Of a stretch of DNA of 64,000 nt, positions 43,376 through 54,961 are shown one piece after another. The stretch is from assembly GCA_026315105.1 (NCBI GenBank), contig CM048746.1, forward strand, positions 350,613,548-350,677,547. The letters are read 5' to 3'. The stretch comes from Locusta migratoria (taxonomy: Eukaryota > Arthropoda > Insecta > Orthoptera > Acrididae). Each line of letters opens with the position of its first letter. The first letter of the stretch is position 1. Made by a program: the position numbers and the translations under genes. The notes beneath the pieces were generated by a model that was given only the letters and a program-made list of their open reading frames with translations, was not told the DNA's origin and made no database searches.

Positions 43376-43569
43376 CGCCGGCCGCGGTGGCCGCGGGGAC
43401 TAAGGCGCTCCAGTCATGGTCTGCACGGCCACTACGGTCGGGGGTTCGAATCCTCCCTCGGGCATGGATATTTGTGCCGTCCTAGTTCGTAAGTAGTTCA
43501 TAAGTAGTTTGTAAGTTTAGGGACTGATCACCCCGTAGTTGAATCCCATAGACTATACAAACATTTGAT
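43376..43569 (+). mobile_element. SINE family 1
   Basis: Head GCCGGCCGCGGTGGCCGCGG, box B GGGGGTTCGAATCCTCCC, end ACAAACATTTGAT. The TSD is not clear beyond ATCTC. Confidence 0.85.
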
Positions 43570-44061
43570 TAAAATATCTCAACATAGGACATAATATGTA
43601 TCGTGCTAGTGTATCCTTTCATAACAGTAAAAGTCTTTGAGTAAGGCATACAGTGCAGAGTTTGTACAAGTCCACCCAAACATCCACTCCTTCAATAAAT
43701 TTCCCACTCTAATTCACCGACCACTTGAAAAGGAAATTTCCGTTTTTTGCACTCCTGTCTTGCATACTGCGAACATTCACATAATCTTTGATGACGTAGA
43801 CATCTACCATGCACTACACCAAAATATCTACTTCATTAGTGATACCAATTACCATAACTAGTATTGCCTGTCGTCGAAATTAGAAAGAATAGAATCTCAT
43901 TCTCCAAAATGGTTGCATCATCGTTGTGAATGTCAATATTCATAAAACTTCGTCAACAAAAAAATTGTCTGTCTAGCTTTGCATTCTTCACTCTGACCAT
44001 TTAGCGTTCACCTATTAATCATAGCCTAAAACCAATATAATATGGGAAGTAGGGAATCGTA

Positions 44062-44240
44062 GCCGGCCGCAGTGGCCAAGCTGTCTGCACGGCTGCTACG
44101 GTCCGGGGTTCGAATCCTCCCTCGGGCATGGGTGTTTGTGCTGTCCTTAAAGTAAATTAGTTTAAGTTAGTGAAGTAATTAGTGTGTAAGTCTAGCGACT
44201 GATAACCACGATGTTAGGTCGCATAAGACATAAAAAAGGA
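44062..44240 (+). mobile_element. tRNA-derived SINE, family 1 variant
   Basis: Head GCCGGCCGCAGTGGCCAAG, box B CGGGGTTCGAATCCTCCC; the body (TTAGTTTAAGTTAGTGAAG) differs from most copies. AATCGTA at 44055-44061 and 44241-44247 is a short TSD. Confidence 0.8.
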
Positions 44241-44514
44241 AATCGTAACTATTCAGAATGAAGTAATTAAAACTTATCAACCTGCTTAATTTCTGTGGTA
44301 GCTGCGGCAGATGACCACAGAGTTACACTTTCAGGATATTATGCGAAATAGCGATGCCAAGAAATAACTTTATCAGCTTACCATGAAATTTAGATTTCGT
44401 CTGCCGACAACAAAATCTTCCTCGCAGTTCCATCCATTCTACTGCTGAATGGCTGTCCTGCTAGAGATATATCTGGCACGGCGTACCTCCCTCTAACACC
44501 GCCTTCGGATTCAC

Positions 44515-46027
44515 AATGTGATCAAATGAATCCGGACACGTGGCTGAAAATTACTTACAAGTTCATGGAGCACTCCATCGACAATGCTGGAATTCAATAT
44601 GGTGTTTCCCCACACTTAGCCTCGATGACAGCTTCCACTTTCGAAGGCATACGTTCAATCAGGTGCTGAAAAGTTTCTTGTGGAATGGGAGCTACACTAT
44701 GGAGAGCTATTGATGTAGATCGGTGAGACCTGCCACGAAATCGGCGTTTGAAAACATCTCAAAGGTACATTACCAACAGGTGTAGAAAGAGGCAATCGCC
44801 ATCCTCGAACTGCTCTTCGGCAGTGAGAGGCTATGAGGTTCTTAAAACATCAATGTAGACCTCTGCTGTTATAGTGGGTGCAACCCACCTCCATGAAAAA
44901 CACGACCGCACCATAACACTACCGTATCCGAAGTTTACTGGTTGGCAGTACACTCGCTGGCAGATGGCATTTACCGGGCATTCGCCACACCCACACCCTG
45001 CCATCGGATAGCCACGTGGATAGCGTGATGTCACCCCATACTGTTCAATCGTCCAATGTTTACGCTCCATACACCAAGTGAGGCGTGATTTGACATTGAT
45101 AAGTGTTGTTTATGGTTCTTTGGCAGCCATGTTTTCTTACCTCCTGCCTACTGTCATAGTATGAAACATGTTCACTGAATGGGTGGTCGTGTTCCATTTT
45201 GAGTTATTCATGACTCTAAAGTGTTTTTACACCATTGATATTATTTAATTGTATGTCAATTATTTTATTTCTGTTATTAATGATCAATGCCTTGTGTTTA
45301 TACGTGTTTCCTCCCGTGTGATTGAACTTCTGTGTTCATGTGAATGTGGAAGGTTGCGTTTAATATTGACTGACTGCCGCGCAATGGCTTACAGTCACCG
45401 TCTCACACTTTCAGCCTCGTTTACTTTATTTAGTTAAGAACGCGTGGCTTCGTTTGCCGTCTGCGCTGGCATCTGATGGGTGACAAGAGACAAGCTTACT
45501 TGGCGAGATGGCAAGGTGGCCGCGTTCTTAGTGGGGTACCAACCTAATCTTGGACGAAAGAAGTGACATGTTTCCTCTCTTGGAGCTCTAGGAGAGGGTA
45601 TTATCTTCCTCGGGTAGCGAGGGTTGGTAGACACAATGCTCTGAACTTGATCTGTATGGGTTTTAGTGCGCTCTACATCTGGTGTGTTGTGGGGAAGGTT
45701 TTGGCGTGGCCTTAAGGTAGCACTCTCGCTCCGACGGCCGACGTGAGTAGATCTTGGAGTCATGCTGAGGGGAAGGCATGCTGTTAGGACTTTGCTTTCT
45801 TTGTGATCAGGCAGTCTTGGTTTATGAGTGATAGTTTTCTTGAGTAATTCTTTTGCTGTGCGAGGCGAAGTATTTCTTAATTTACAGAACTCGAGTACTT
45901 CAGTGTAAATTTAGTATTTGGATTTTCATTCCAGTGATGATTTTGTGTCCGATTTTTCTCAAGTTAGACTTCACGTGTGTGGCCTTCAGCATTTGTGTAA
46001 ACTTAGTATGTTTGAATTTCCTTGTGT

Positions 46028-46065
<38 letters not shown>

Positions 46066-47302
46066 AGTCCATCTTTCCTATCTGGGTATGACTGATTGCA
46101 CCATATGCTTTCATAATGCTCATTACTTCGGCCTTCAGCCATGCTTTTATTGTTACTATTTTTCTTCTACATGAATTCTCACGTATGCTTTACTTGCTTA
46201 TTCTAAATTAATTTCCTTTGTAAATTCTATGTAATTCACTGTGTTCGAACGCCACGTCGTACTTAAGAATAGTATGCCACTGCCTCCCCAAACATGAGTT
46301 TACTCGGTGCACAGTGTGTTTGCAATAGTGCTTCAAGAAACCCGCCATCTCATCAATATGCCGCCGACGCTTTGTTTTGCTGCTGCTAACAAGAGTTGCC
46401 ACATGAGTAGTGTATTGCAAGCATTATAAACGTGACTGTGAGTGAATTAATGTGCTTACCCAATCCACTGTGTATTTGCAAGTTTCCTACCACATCACCT
46501 CCATATTCATAAAGGGCAGAAACAATTTTATTACAAGCAGTAACTTTGATTTAATTTCACTTTTGTACAAGGTGTGTACATTATTGTGCTTAATATGTTC
46601 TCCCCACATTTATTTGCTTGTTCATTTTACTGGATAAATAATCATTTAAAGTATCAAACCTCTGTTTTATAATTTCATGCTCCCGGTCCCATGTTTAATT
46701 ATCTATTCGTTTTTATATGTGTTATTTGTGTTTGTTAAAACCATGGATGCTCCCTTTAAGGAGTGAGCAGTTAGATAAATTTGCATTGCACAAGTACTGT
46801 GGGCACTCGCAAACTAATTTAGAGCAGCAGTGAGCGTTTTTACTTGCATTTGAAGATCTCAATTGCCCGAGATCTTACTTAAATAATTTAACAGGCTATT
46901 TTCAAGTACTTGAACGGGATCCTGACGCAGTTTGAAATTCCTGTTTGATGGTCTGCCTATAACATTGTACGGCTCTCTTCAACTGTTGGCGGACTCTTGT
47001 CTGTTAACAGCCTGTACACTTTCGTGCATGTCCCTTCTCGTTTCCACTTCACTATCACGTTAGAAGCAGTGGGACTAGGGATATTTAGGAGTGTGGAAAT
47101 ATCGTGTACAGACTTCTGATATGAGTGACACCGAATCACCTGACCACATTGTAAGTCCGTGAGTTCTGTGGAACGCTCCATTCTGCTCTTTTACGATTTC
47201 TAATTACGACTAAAGTCGCTCATTTGGAGTACCTGACAGTAGGTGGCAGCACGACGCACCTAATATGAGAAAAGTATGATTTCAGGATACTTTTGATCAT
47301 AT
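44515..47302 (-). mobile_element. Tc1-like transposon with visible TIRs and a large internal insertion
   Basis: The ends are inverted: AATGTGATCAAATGAATCCG at the left and, read inward from the right, TATATGATCAAAAGTATCCT. On the minus strand the transposase start (MERSTELTDLQCGQVIRCHS, a helix-turn-helix) is at 47181-46957. The catalytic part (MERKHWTIEQYG, RYPRGYPMAGCGCGECPVN, GYGSVMVRSCFSW) is at 45070-44831 and the end (CLRKWKLSSRLSVGKHHIE) near 44630. About 1.8 kb of foreign sequence (roughly 45100-46950, with a 33 bp T-run) separates the first two parts. Frameshifts also break it. Confidence 0.8.
46032..46064 (+). repeat. poly-T run (33 nt)
   Basis: Lies in the foreign block inside the Tc1 element; on the minus strand it could be the poly-A tail of the inserted retroposon. 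Confidence 0.9.
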
Positions 47303-47475
47303 AGTATATAAAAACATCTACTTCGAGTAACCACTCTTAACGACTCTGCACACACATAATTTGTGTTTTGTCTACATCTATGACAATGCCCCTATCGAAT
47401 CATATTAGTTTCATTCGTCTTCCCTAATTATTAATATTAGAAATCGTTAGTTAAATTTTCTTAGGCATTACATTC

Positions 47476-47677
47476 GCCGGCCGCGGTGGCCGAGGGGACT
47501 GAGGCGCTCCAGTCACGATCTGCACGGCCACTACGGTCGAGGGTTCGAATCCCCCCTCGGGCATGGATATTTGTACCGTCCTTAGTCTTAGCTAGTTCAT
47601 AAGTAGTATGTAAGCTTAGGGACTGATGACCCCGTAGTTAAGTCCCATAAGTTCTACAAACATTTGAACATTTTTGA
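47476..47677 (+). mobile_element. SINE family 1, near-consensus copy
   Basis: Head GCCGGCCGCGGTGGCCGAGG, box B GAGGGTTCGAATCCCCCC. The flanks GCATTACATTC (47465-47475) and GCACTACATTC (47678-47688) are an 11 bp TSD with one mismatch. Confidence 0.92.
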
Positions 47678-47699
47678 GCACTACATTCCTTTATAATCT

Positions 47700-48147
47700 C
47701 ACTCTCTTGTTGTATTAGTCTCAGTTGAAGGACCGCTGAGATTTTTCAGATCGGATTAATACTTGTTCCATAGATCGTATATACGACATTTCGTAATGAT
47801 GTGGAACTTGTCAGTTTATTAAATGGTGTGTATACATGACAATATTTTACGATTTTTTAATTTTAATTTTTTACGTTTAATCTATAAATTCATCTAAAAT
47901 ATAGAAGGAGTTGCTATTCAGAAATTCCTTTAATTTCTTTTTAAATACCAGTTGGCTATCTGTCAGATTGTTTATGCTACTTGATAAGTAGCATCAAGAC
48001 TTTTGAGGCAGAATAATTCACCCCTTTCTGTGCCAAAGTTAGATTTAACCTTGAGTAGTGAATGCCAACCTTTCTCCTGGTGTTGTTACTGTGCACACTG
48101 CTGTTACTTTTGAATTGGGTCAGACTGTTAATAACAAATTTCATGAG

Positions 48148-48187
<40 letters not shown>

Positions 48188-48842
48188 GAAGCTACAGTGA
48201 AAATCCCCAGATCCTTAAATAAATGTCTGCAGGATGATCTTGGGTGGGTTCCAGCAATTATTCTGATTACATGCTTTTGTGCAATAAATACTTTATTACT
48301 CGATGTTGACTTGCCCCAGAATTTGATCCCAAATGAAAGCAGTGCATGAAAATAGGCGTAGTAAGCTAATTTACTGAGATGTTTATCACAAAATTTTGCA
48401 ATGACCCTGATAGCATAAGTAACTGAACTCAAATGTTTCAGCAGATCTTAAATGTGTTCCTTCCAATTCAATCCCTCGTCATTGCAAACACCTAATTTTT
48501 TTTAATATTCTACCTTAGCTACAGATTTCTGTTCAAAGTCTAAATTTATTAATGGTGTCATGCCATTTACTGTATGAAACTGTATACACTGGGTTTTACC
48601 AAAGTTTAATGAGAATCCATTTGTAGAGAACCACTTAATAATTTTCTGAATGACATCATTTACAATTTCATCAGTTAATTCCTGTTTGTCAGGCGTGATA
48701 GCTATACTTGTATCATCGTAAAAAAGAGCTAGTTTAGCATCTTCATGACTATAGAATAGAAAATCATTAATATATATTATGAACAGCAGAGGTCCCAGGA
48801 CCGAACCTTGTGGGACCCCATTTTTGATAACTCCCTAGTTAG
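47700..48842 (-). pseudogene. non-LTR retrotransposon fragment (RT core and C-terminus)
   Basis: Minus-strand text starts GVPQGSVLGPLLFIIYINDF at about 48825 and has FYDDTSIAI at the catalytic motif, where the family has F/YADD, so the first Ala is replaced. It then reads SLNFGKTQCIQFHT, a stop, and YYAYFHALLSFGIKFWGKST, KHVIRIIAGTHPRSSCRHLF, ending near 47700. An (AT)n has expanded inside the coding part at 48151-48184. The style differs from both the 57 kb CR1-like and the RTE-like copies, so this is a third LINE clade (Jockey/Kiri-like by eye). Confidence 0.75.
48151..48184 (+). repeat. (AT)n microsatellite
   Basis: 17 AT units inside dead LINE coding sequence; translated it would read a Tyr-Ile repeat. 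Confidence 0.95.
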
Positions 48843-48930
48843 AGGAATTAATTGTTTCTTCTGTATCATGTGATCTGGTTTTTCAACTTTCTGCACTCCT
48901 CCAGTTAAGGATGATAAGTGGCCAGTGGAC

Positions 48931-48962
<32 letters not shown>

Positions 48963-48963
48963 G

Positions 48964-49000
<37 letters not shown>
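48931..49000 (+). repeat. (CT)n(CA)n compound microsatellite
   Basis: About 30 bp of CT units pass through CTGT into about 38 bp of CA units. Confidence 0.95.
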
Positions 49001-49002
<2 letters not shown>

Positions 49003-49104
49003 GAGTAACTTTTGTGTGTATGTTTGCTTATGTTTGTACTTTAGGAAACAGCATTTATAGATGGAAAATAAAAGTTGATTACTGTGAAAGGTATCAGGGG
49101 TAAA

Positions 49105-50066
49105 GTACAGGGGGCGAAGAGTTATATTCAACCTATACAAAAACCAGACAGCGGTTATTAGAGTCGAAGGGCAAGAAAGGGATGCAGAGGTTGGGAAGGG
49201 AGTAAGACAGGGTTGTAGCCTCTCCCCAATGTTGTTCAATCTGTACATTGAGCAGGCAGCGAAGGAATGGAAAGAGAAATTTGGAGAGGGAATTATAGTG
49301 CAGGGAGAAGAAATAAAAACATTGCGGTTTGCCGATGACAGTAATTCTGTCAGAGACCGCAAAAGATCTGGAAGAGCAATTGAATGGGATGGACAGTGTC
49401 TAGAAAGGAAGATATAAAATGAACATTAACAAGAGTAAAACAAAGTTAATGGAATGCAATGTCAGAAAATCAGGCGATGCTGAAGGAATTTGATTAGGTA
49501 ATGAGACAATAAAAGTAGTAGATGACTTTTGTTATTTGGGTAGCAAGATAACTTCTGATGGCCGAAGTAAAGAAGATATAAAATGCAGAATGGCTATGGG
49601 GAGAAAAGCGTTTCTTATTAACATCCAATATTAATTTAAATGTTAGGAAGCCTTTTTCTGAAAGCATTTGTCTGGAGTGTAGCATTGTATGGGAGTGAAA
49701 CGTGGACCATAAGGGGTTCAGATAAAAAGATGACAGAAGCTTTTGAAATGTGGGGCTACAGAAGAATGATGAAAATTAGATGGGTATATCAACTAATGAG
49801 GAGATGCTTAACCGAATCGGGGAGAAAAGGAGTTTCTGGCATATCCTGACTAAGAGAAAGTATAGATTGGCTGGACACACTACGAAACATCAAGGAATTG
49901 TCAACTTAGCATTAGAAGGAAGCGTGTGGGACGAATACAATAAGCAGATTCAAAAGGTTGTAGGTTGCCGAACGTATTCTCAGATGAAGAGACTTGCACA
50001 GGACAGGGTAGCGTGGAGAGCTGCATCAAACCAGTCTGCGGACTGAAGACCACAACAACAACAACT
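49105..50066 (+). pseudogene. RTE-like LINE, 3' fragment
   Basis: Plus-strand text starts at FNLYKNQTAVIRVEGQERDA, continues GKGVRQGCSLSPMLFNLYIE, then KTLRFADDSNSV with a one-codon loss after FADD. Later FEMWGYRRMMKIRWV, LAGHTTKHQGIVNLALEGSV and SNQSAD lead to the end GACTGAAGACCACAACAACA at 50042-50066. It is 5' truncated and frameshifted, and sits just past the 3' end of gene B. Confidence 0.85.
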
Positions 50067-50078
50067 GTGAAAGGTAAT

Positions 50079-50084
50079 TTTATT
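50079..50084 (-). terminator. possible polyadenylation signal of gene B
   Basis: AATAAA on the minus strand, 262 bp after the stop codon and adjacent to the RTE 3' end. It is the first canonical hexamer I see downstream; a variant signal nearer the stop is possible. Confidence 0.35.
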
Positions 50085-50345
50085 TACAGATTTACTGTGA
50101 CACTGAACACATATGAGATATTATTTGCAAATTCTTCTTCAGGTAAATGACTTCATTGAGTGTGAAATATTATGTTACTGATATAATACACATTGGGTTA
50201 GTTTGTTACGGTTTCCTAGTACCATTATAATACTAGCAAAACTGTTCGGAACAAACAGTGCCAGTTATGTAACACGACACGTGTGCAGACTCAGAATCTG
50301 CGTAGCACTGCGAGTGCATTTAAGCAAAGCGGCCGTATACAGCAA

Positions 50346-50699
50346 TCAGACGCCGGTATAGCGACGGATCCACGAGCGGAAGGCGGCGACGCTGGTGTAC
50401 ACGTCGGAGGCGCCGTCCATGGCGCAGAAGGTGCGCGAGAAGATGCCGTACTCGGTGCCGTTGGCGACGAGCGCGCCGCCGCTGTCTCCGTGGCAGGCTC
50501 CCTTAGAGTTGCCGCCGGTGCACAGCATGTCCTCGGTGATGATGGTCCACGTCTCGTGGCACGTCTCGGTGTCGACGATCTGCGTGGTGACGGCGTGCAG
50601 CTGGCGGGGCGCGTTGTTGCCGCCGTAGCTCTGGTCCCCCCAGCCGCTGATGGTCACCCACGTGCCGACGGCGGGGTCGTCAGTGGCCAGCTCCACGGC
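50346..50699 (-). CDS. gene B exon 2: serine protease, C-terminal half with catalytic Ser
   Basis: Codes residues 137-253, stop TGA at 50348-50346. The acceptor is a pyrimidine-rich tract ending CTCCTCCTCAG, phase 0, giving Q|AVELATDDPAVG. VTISGWG is followed by the Cys168-182 pair and KGACHGDSGGALV: Ser209 is the catalytic Ser195 equivalent and Gly207 the oxyanion residue. Position 189 is Gly203 and position 226 is Asp235 (GASDVYTSV), the arrangement known from crab collagenase and other brachyurins, which gives a broad P1 preference in those enzymes. It ends RRYTGV, like gene A (DNTGV). GC-rich third positions contrast with the AT-rich flanks. Confidence 0.92.
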   Translation of the reverse strand, partial: AVELATDDPAVGTWVTISGWGDQSYGGNNAPRQLHAVTTQIVDTETCHETWTIITEDMLCTGGNSKGACHGDSGGALVANGTEYGIFSRTFCAMDGASDVYTSVAAFRSWIRRYTGV

Positions 50700-50758
50700 C
50701 TGAGGAGGAGGGGGGCACAATCGTCAACACTACTGCTGGCATTCCAGCGGCTGGCAGT

Positions 50759-50890
50759 CAGGGCCGGCCCGAACAAATTCGGCGCCCTGGGCAAATTATT
50801 TTAATGGCGCCCAATTTAATTAAGTGGCAATAAACCATCACTGTAAAATACAGATTAAATATTTATTATTCAAATACATAATAACAACAT
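50759..50890 (+). mobile_element. hAT-like terminal fragment
   Basis: CAGGGCCGGCCCGA at the edge, then GGCGCCCTGGGCAAATTATT, closely resembles the start of the hAT remnant at 53728 (CAGGGCCGGCCCGT ... TTGCCTAGGGCGC). No coding part. It begins 60 bp from the exon 2 boundary of gene B. Confidence 0.6.
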
Positions 50891-50897
50891 ATACATT

Positions 50898-52915
50898 ACA
50901 TGGTCTGATCATAACTTATTGGTCATGAATTGTAGGTTGAAACTGAAAAAAACTGCAGAAAGGTAGGAAAATAAGGAGAGGGGACTTGGATAAACTGAAA
51001 GAACCTGAAGTTCTTGAGAATTTTCGAAGGAGCGTTAGGCAACAATTCACAGAAACGGGGGAAAATAAAACAGTACAGGAGGAAAGGGGAGCATTGAGAG
51101 ATGAAATAGTGAAGGCAGCAAAGGACAAAATAGGTATGAAAGCAAGACCTACAAAAAATCCTTGGATATCACAGGACATACTAAATTTAATCGATGAGAG
51201 GAGAAAATATAAAAATGCAGTAAATGAAATAGGCAAAATGGAGTACAGACGACTAAGAAATGAGAATGACAGGAAGTGCAAAGTGGCTAAACAGGAGTGG
51301 CTAGAAGGCAAGTGCAAGGATGTAGAAGCACGTATAACTAGAGGAAAAATAGACACTGCCTACATGAAAATAAAACAGATATTTGGAGATACGAAAAACA
51401 GCTCTATGAATATCAAGAACGCAGGTGGAAAACCAGTTCTCAGCAAAGAAGGGAAAGCTGAAAGGTGGAAAGAGTATATAGAGATGCTCTATGAAGGAAA
51501 TGAACTTAGAGGCAAAATTGTAGGAAAAGGAGAAAATGTAGATGAGGATGAAATAGGAGATACTATACTTAGAGATGAATTTGACAGAGCACTGAAAGAC
51601 CTAAGTCGAAACAAGGCCCCTGGAGTAGATGACATTCCCTCAGAGCTACTGAAGTCTCTGGGAGAACCAGCCATGACAAAACTATTTCACCTGGTGTTTA
51701 AGATGTATGAGACAGGCGAAGTATCCTCAGACTTTAAGAATAATGTTATTTTCCAACATTAGTTTGGGTTCAGGAGGAATGTAGGAACACGGGAGGCAAA
51801 ACTCACTTTACGGCTTATCCTAGAAGATAGGTTAAGAAACGGAAACCTACATATCTAGCTTTTGTAGATTTGGAGAAGGCTTTGGACAATGTTTATTGGA
51901 ATAAACTCTTTCAAGTTCTGAAGCAAGCAGGAGTAAAATATAGAGAGCGTAAGGTTATTTACAACTTGTACAAAAACCAGAGAGCGGTTGTCAGAGTTAA
52001 AGGGCATGAAAGAGATGCAGTGGTTGGGAAGGGAGTAAGACAGGGTTGTAGCCTTTCTCCAATGTTATTCAATTTGTACATTGAGCAAGCTATAACGGAA
52101 ACCAAGGAGAAGTTGGGAGACGGAATTAAAGTTCAGGGTGAAGAAATCAAAACATTGCGTTTTGCCGATGACATTTTAATTATCTCAGAGACAGCAAAAG
52201 ACCTGGAAGAGCAGTTGAACGGAATGGACAGTGTGTTTGAAAGGTGCGTATAAAATAAATATTAAGATGAGCAAAACAAAGGTAATGGAGTGCAGTCTAA
52301 GAAAATTGGAAGGAATTTGATTAGGTAACGAAACTTTAAAGGTGGTAGATGAGTTTTGTTACTTGGGCAGTAAAATAACGAATGATGGTCGCAGTACAGA
52401 GGATATAAAATGCAGAATGGCAATGGGTAGAAAATCATTCTTGAAAAAGAGAAATTTGTTAACATCGAATATTGATTCAAGCATTTGTGTGGAGTGTTGC
52501 CTTGTATGGGAGTGAAACATGGATGATAAACAGTGCTAACAGGAAGAGAATAGAGGCTTTTGAAATGTGGTGTTACAGAAGAATGCTGAAGATTAGGTGG
52601 GTGGATCGCGTAACTAATAAGGAGGTACTGGTCAGAATTGGAGAGAAAAGGAATTTTTGGCATACCTTGACTAAAAGAAGGAATCGATTGGTAGGACACA
52701 TTCTTAGATATCAAGGAATTGTGAATTTAACGTTGGAGGGAAGTGTATGGGGTAAAAACCGCAGAGGAAGACCAAGAGATGGATACAGTAAGTAGATTCA
52801 AACAGATGTAGGTTGCCGTACTTATGTGGAGTTGAAGAGGCTTGCTCAGGATAGGGTATTGTGGAGAACTGCATCAAACCAGTCTCCGGACTGAAGACCA
52901 CAACAACATTACATG
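50898..52915 (+). pseudogene. RTE-like LINE, second large copy
   Basis: Plus strand. It opens in the endonuclease end (SDHNLLVMNCRLK-like at 50905). A 258-codon open frame (50986-51762) follows: linker RPTKNPWISQDILNLIDERR, EGKAERWKEYIEMLYEGNE, then RT fingers LSRNKAPGVDDIPSELLK and MTKLFHLVFKMYETGEV. A deletion joins FKNNVI directly to FGFRRN, removing the NYR..SL region. The rest holds GKGVRQGCSLSPMLFNLYIE and LRFADDILIISET (catalytic FADD intact, 52160-52180), the C-terminus VTNKEVLVRIGEKRNFWH, and the end GACTGAAGACCACAACAACA. Best preserved RTE copy here, but not functional. Confidence 0.88.
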
Positions 52916-53727
52916 AACGTTTTTTCCTTACGTCTAGTTTTCATTTTTACAAGAGACAGGTTCCGTTGAAATTTCAAAGACCTGCTTGGAATAGAAGTTT
53001 AGTATGAATATTTAATGGAACCTGTAGAAAGAATTTTCGTATGTATTCAACATAAAAATCGTCCCTTCAGTACTGAAGTTACGAAAATGATACAGCTTGG
53101 ATCTATCATTTTTGCAAAAATCTTGTTCTACATTTTCTTTTTGAACTACTACTGCTGTCAATGTCAGTTCTTGTCAAGCATTTGGTTACTATCCCGATAT
53201 GTAAGTCGTACTTATCGAATGTGACTTTGCGTTAATAAATCACAGTTCATTTATCTGCAATATCTGTATTTGTCGACAAAAATATACTATATCAGATACT
53301 TACGCAAAAATGACTGTCATTTAAATTTATGAAAGTTAACAGGGTAAGAATCATGCAGTGCTTTAATCTGAAAACATATTTCCTTGACTCCGCAAGTTGG
53401 CTGACTGGCTTCAATCGAAAGCTAAGCTTTGCTTTGCAGTGCCATCTTCCCTTATTTTAACTCCCTGCTATACTCGGACCAAAGATATAATTCACAAGAA
53501 ATACAATTAGTGAAATACAATTTATAAAGTATTGTGTCATATTAAACTATCTGCCAAATAATCTCTAATTACATTGTAGTAAAAGAAATGTCAAATAAGT
53601 TGGAAGCTGACGAAACTGCTAAGTTTCGCCAACGAGTTTCGCGTACACCTGCCGCGTGTACGCACTGGCCAGTGGCGCAATTTCATAAAACGCAGTGTCG
53701 TCGTGTAAACGCGTCTATTGCCACCAG

Positions 53728-54460
53728 GGCCGGCCCGTCCATATAGGCAACCTAGGAAATTGCCTAGGGCGCTGGAATTTAGGGGGCGGCAAATTTGTCT
53801 CGGCGCGGTTTACTTTGCTGTTGCGCTGCGGTTCCAGGAGCGATGAATTCCCGGTTACTATACGTAGACATAGCAACAGACAATACGCAAGTCTTTAACT
53901 CTTCAGAATTGTGCTAGTAAGCTTGTAATGAATAGACAAGTAGCAGTTTGTTACTAAACATCCCGTGATCAAAGCTTGCGATACTGCAATAAATTCAGTT
54001 GACGAGAGACTTCATCAGATTAACAACCTAAATCATGTATTTGGCTGTCTGTACAACATACATGATGTACAAAATGAAACTTTTAAAGGTGTTTTAAATA
54101 AGAAGAGTCTCTAATTCACAAAGACTCTGAAGATTTTGACGCTACTGATCTATGCAATGAATTACAAACCATTGTTACCAGAGTACCGCATAACTCAGGG
54201 TCACAGGACATTTTGAGTTATATTTGTACAAGTGGACTTACAGACATTGTACATAATTTAGTTACTGCACAAAGAGTGTTGCTTATTCTTCCTGTGTCTG
54301 CAGCCAGTGGTGAGCGCAGCTTCTCGAAATTAACCCACAGTGACTCAAGAAAGAGTTGTGAGACTGGCAACTTTGTCAATTGAACGAGAAACAGCAGACA
54401 CAATTGATTTTAAGGAGATCGTCCCAGATTTTGCATAAGCCAAGATGAAAAAAAATGAAA
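53728..54460 (+). pseudogene. hAT transposon remnant (transposase C-terminus)
   Basis: Starts with the TIR-like CAGGGCCGGCCCGTCC. Plus-strand text further on gives ERLHQINNLNHVFGCLYN, DFDATDLCNELQTIVTRV and LLILPVSAASGERSFSKLTH, then, after a frameshift, QERVVRLATLSIERETADTI. The ASGERSFSKL block is the hallmark of the hAT C-terminal dimerisation region (family knowledge). The zinc finger and catalytic Asp residues are gone. The 3' TIR is lost where a LINE fragment begins. Confidence 0.8.
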
Positions 54461-54473
54461 TTTGTGTGACTCT

Positions 54474-54792
54474 TCTACATCTACATGGATACTTTGCAAA
54501 TCACATTGAAATGCATGGCAGAGGGTTCATCGAACCACTTACTTGATATTTCTCTGTAGTTCCATTCTTCTATATAGCTCGCTGTTTTCGATCTGATTTC
54601 TCTTATTTTATTCTACTGAACAAGTCTCTCTATGTAGGTGGGTGCTTTCAATATATGTTAAGATTATGAAGAGAAAGTTGGTGAAAGAAATTTGTCAAAT
54701 AGATCTCGTCGCAAGAAATAACGCCTTTCTTTTAATGATATCCACCCCAGCTCATGCATTATTTCCGTGACACTCACTCCCCTATTAACGCG

Positions 54793-54852
<60 letters not shown>

Positions 54853-54910
54853 GATGTAAATTCTCCTTAGAGATGATAAATATTGTTCAAACAAGATAGA
54901 TTGGCTGTAC
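54474..54910 (-). pseudogene. CR1/L2-like LINE, 3' fragment with (AT)n
   Basis: Left edge CTTCTACATCTACATGGATA and GTGATTTGCAAAGTATCC on the minus strand match the family tail. Minus-strand coding text GVSVTEIMHELGWISLKERR and RRDLFDKFLSPTFSS matches the end of the 57 kb protein. An (AT)n of about 55 bp (54796-54850) has expanded inside it. Confidence 0.75.
54796..54850 (+). repeat. (AT)n microsatellite
   Basis: About 27 AT units within LINE coding sequence. Confidence 0.95.
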
Positions 54911-54961
54911 CGCCGATAGTTACACAAATGAAGAAACAGAAAAAAGGGGGGTGTCCACTGT

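Noticed and set aside
48962..49000. CRISPR-like or satellite array
   Set aside because: Simple CT/CA microsatellite; no spacers. No CRISPR is expected in an animal nuclear genome and none is seen.
54664..54927. Protein with a Tyr-Ile repeat
   Set aside because: The repeat is only the translation of an (AT)n microsatellite expanded within dead LINE sequence.
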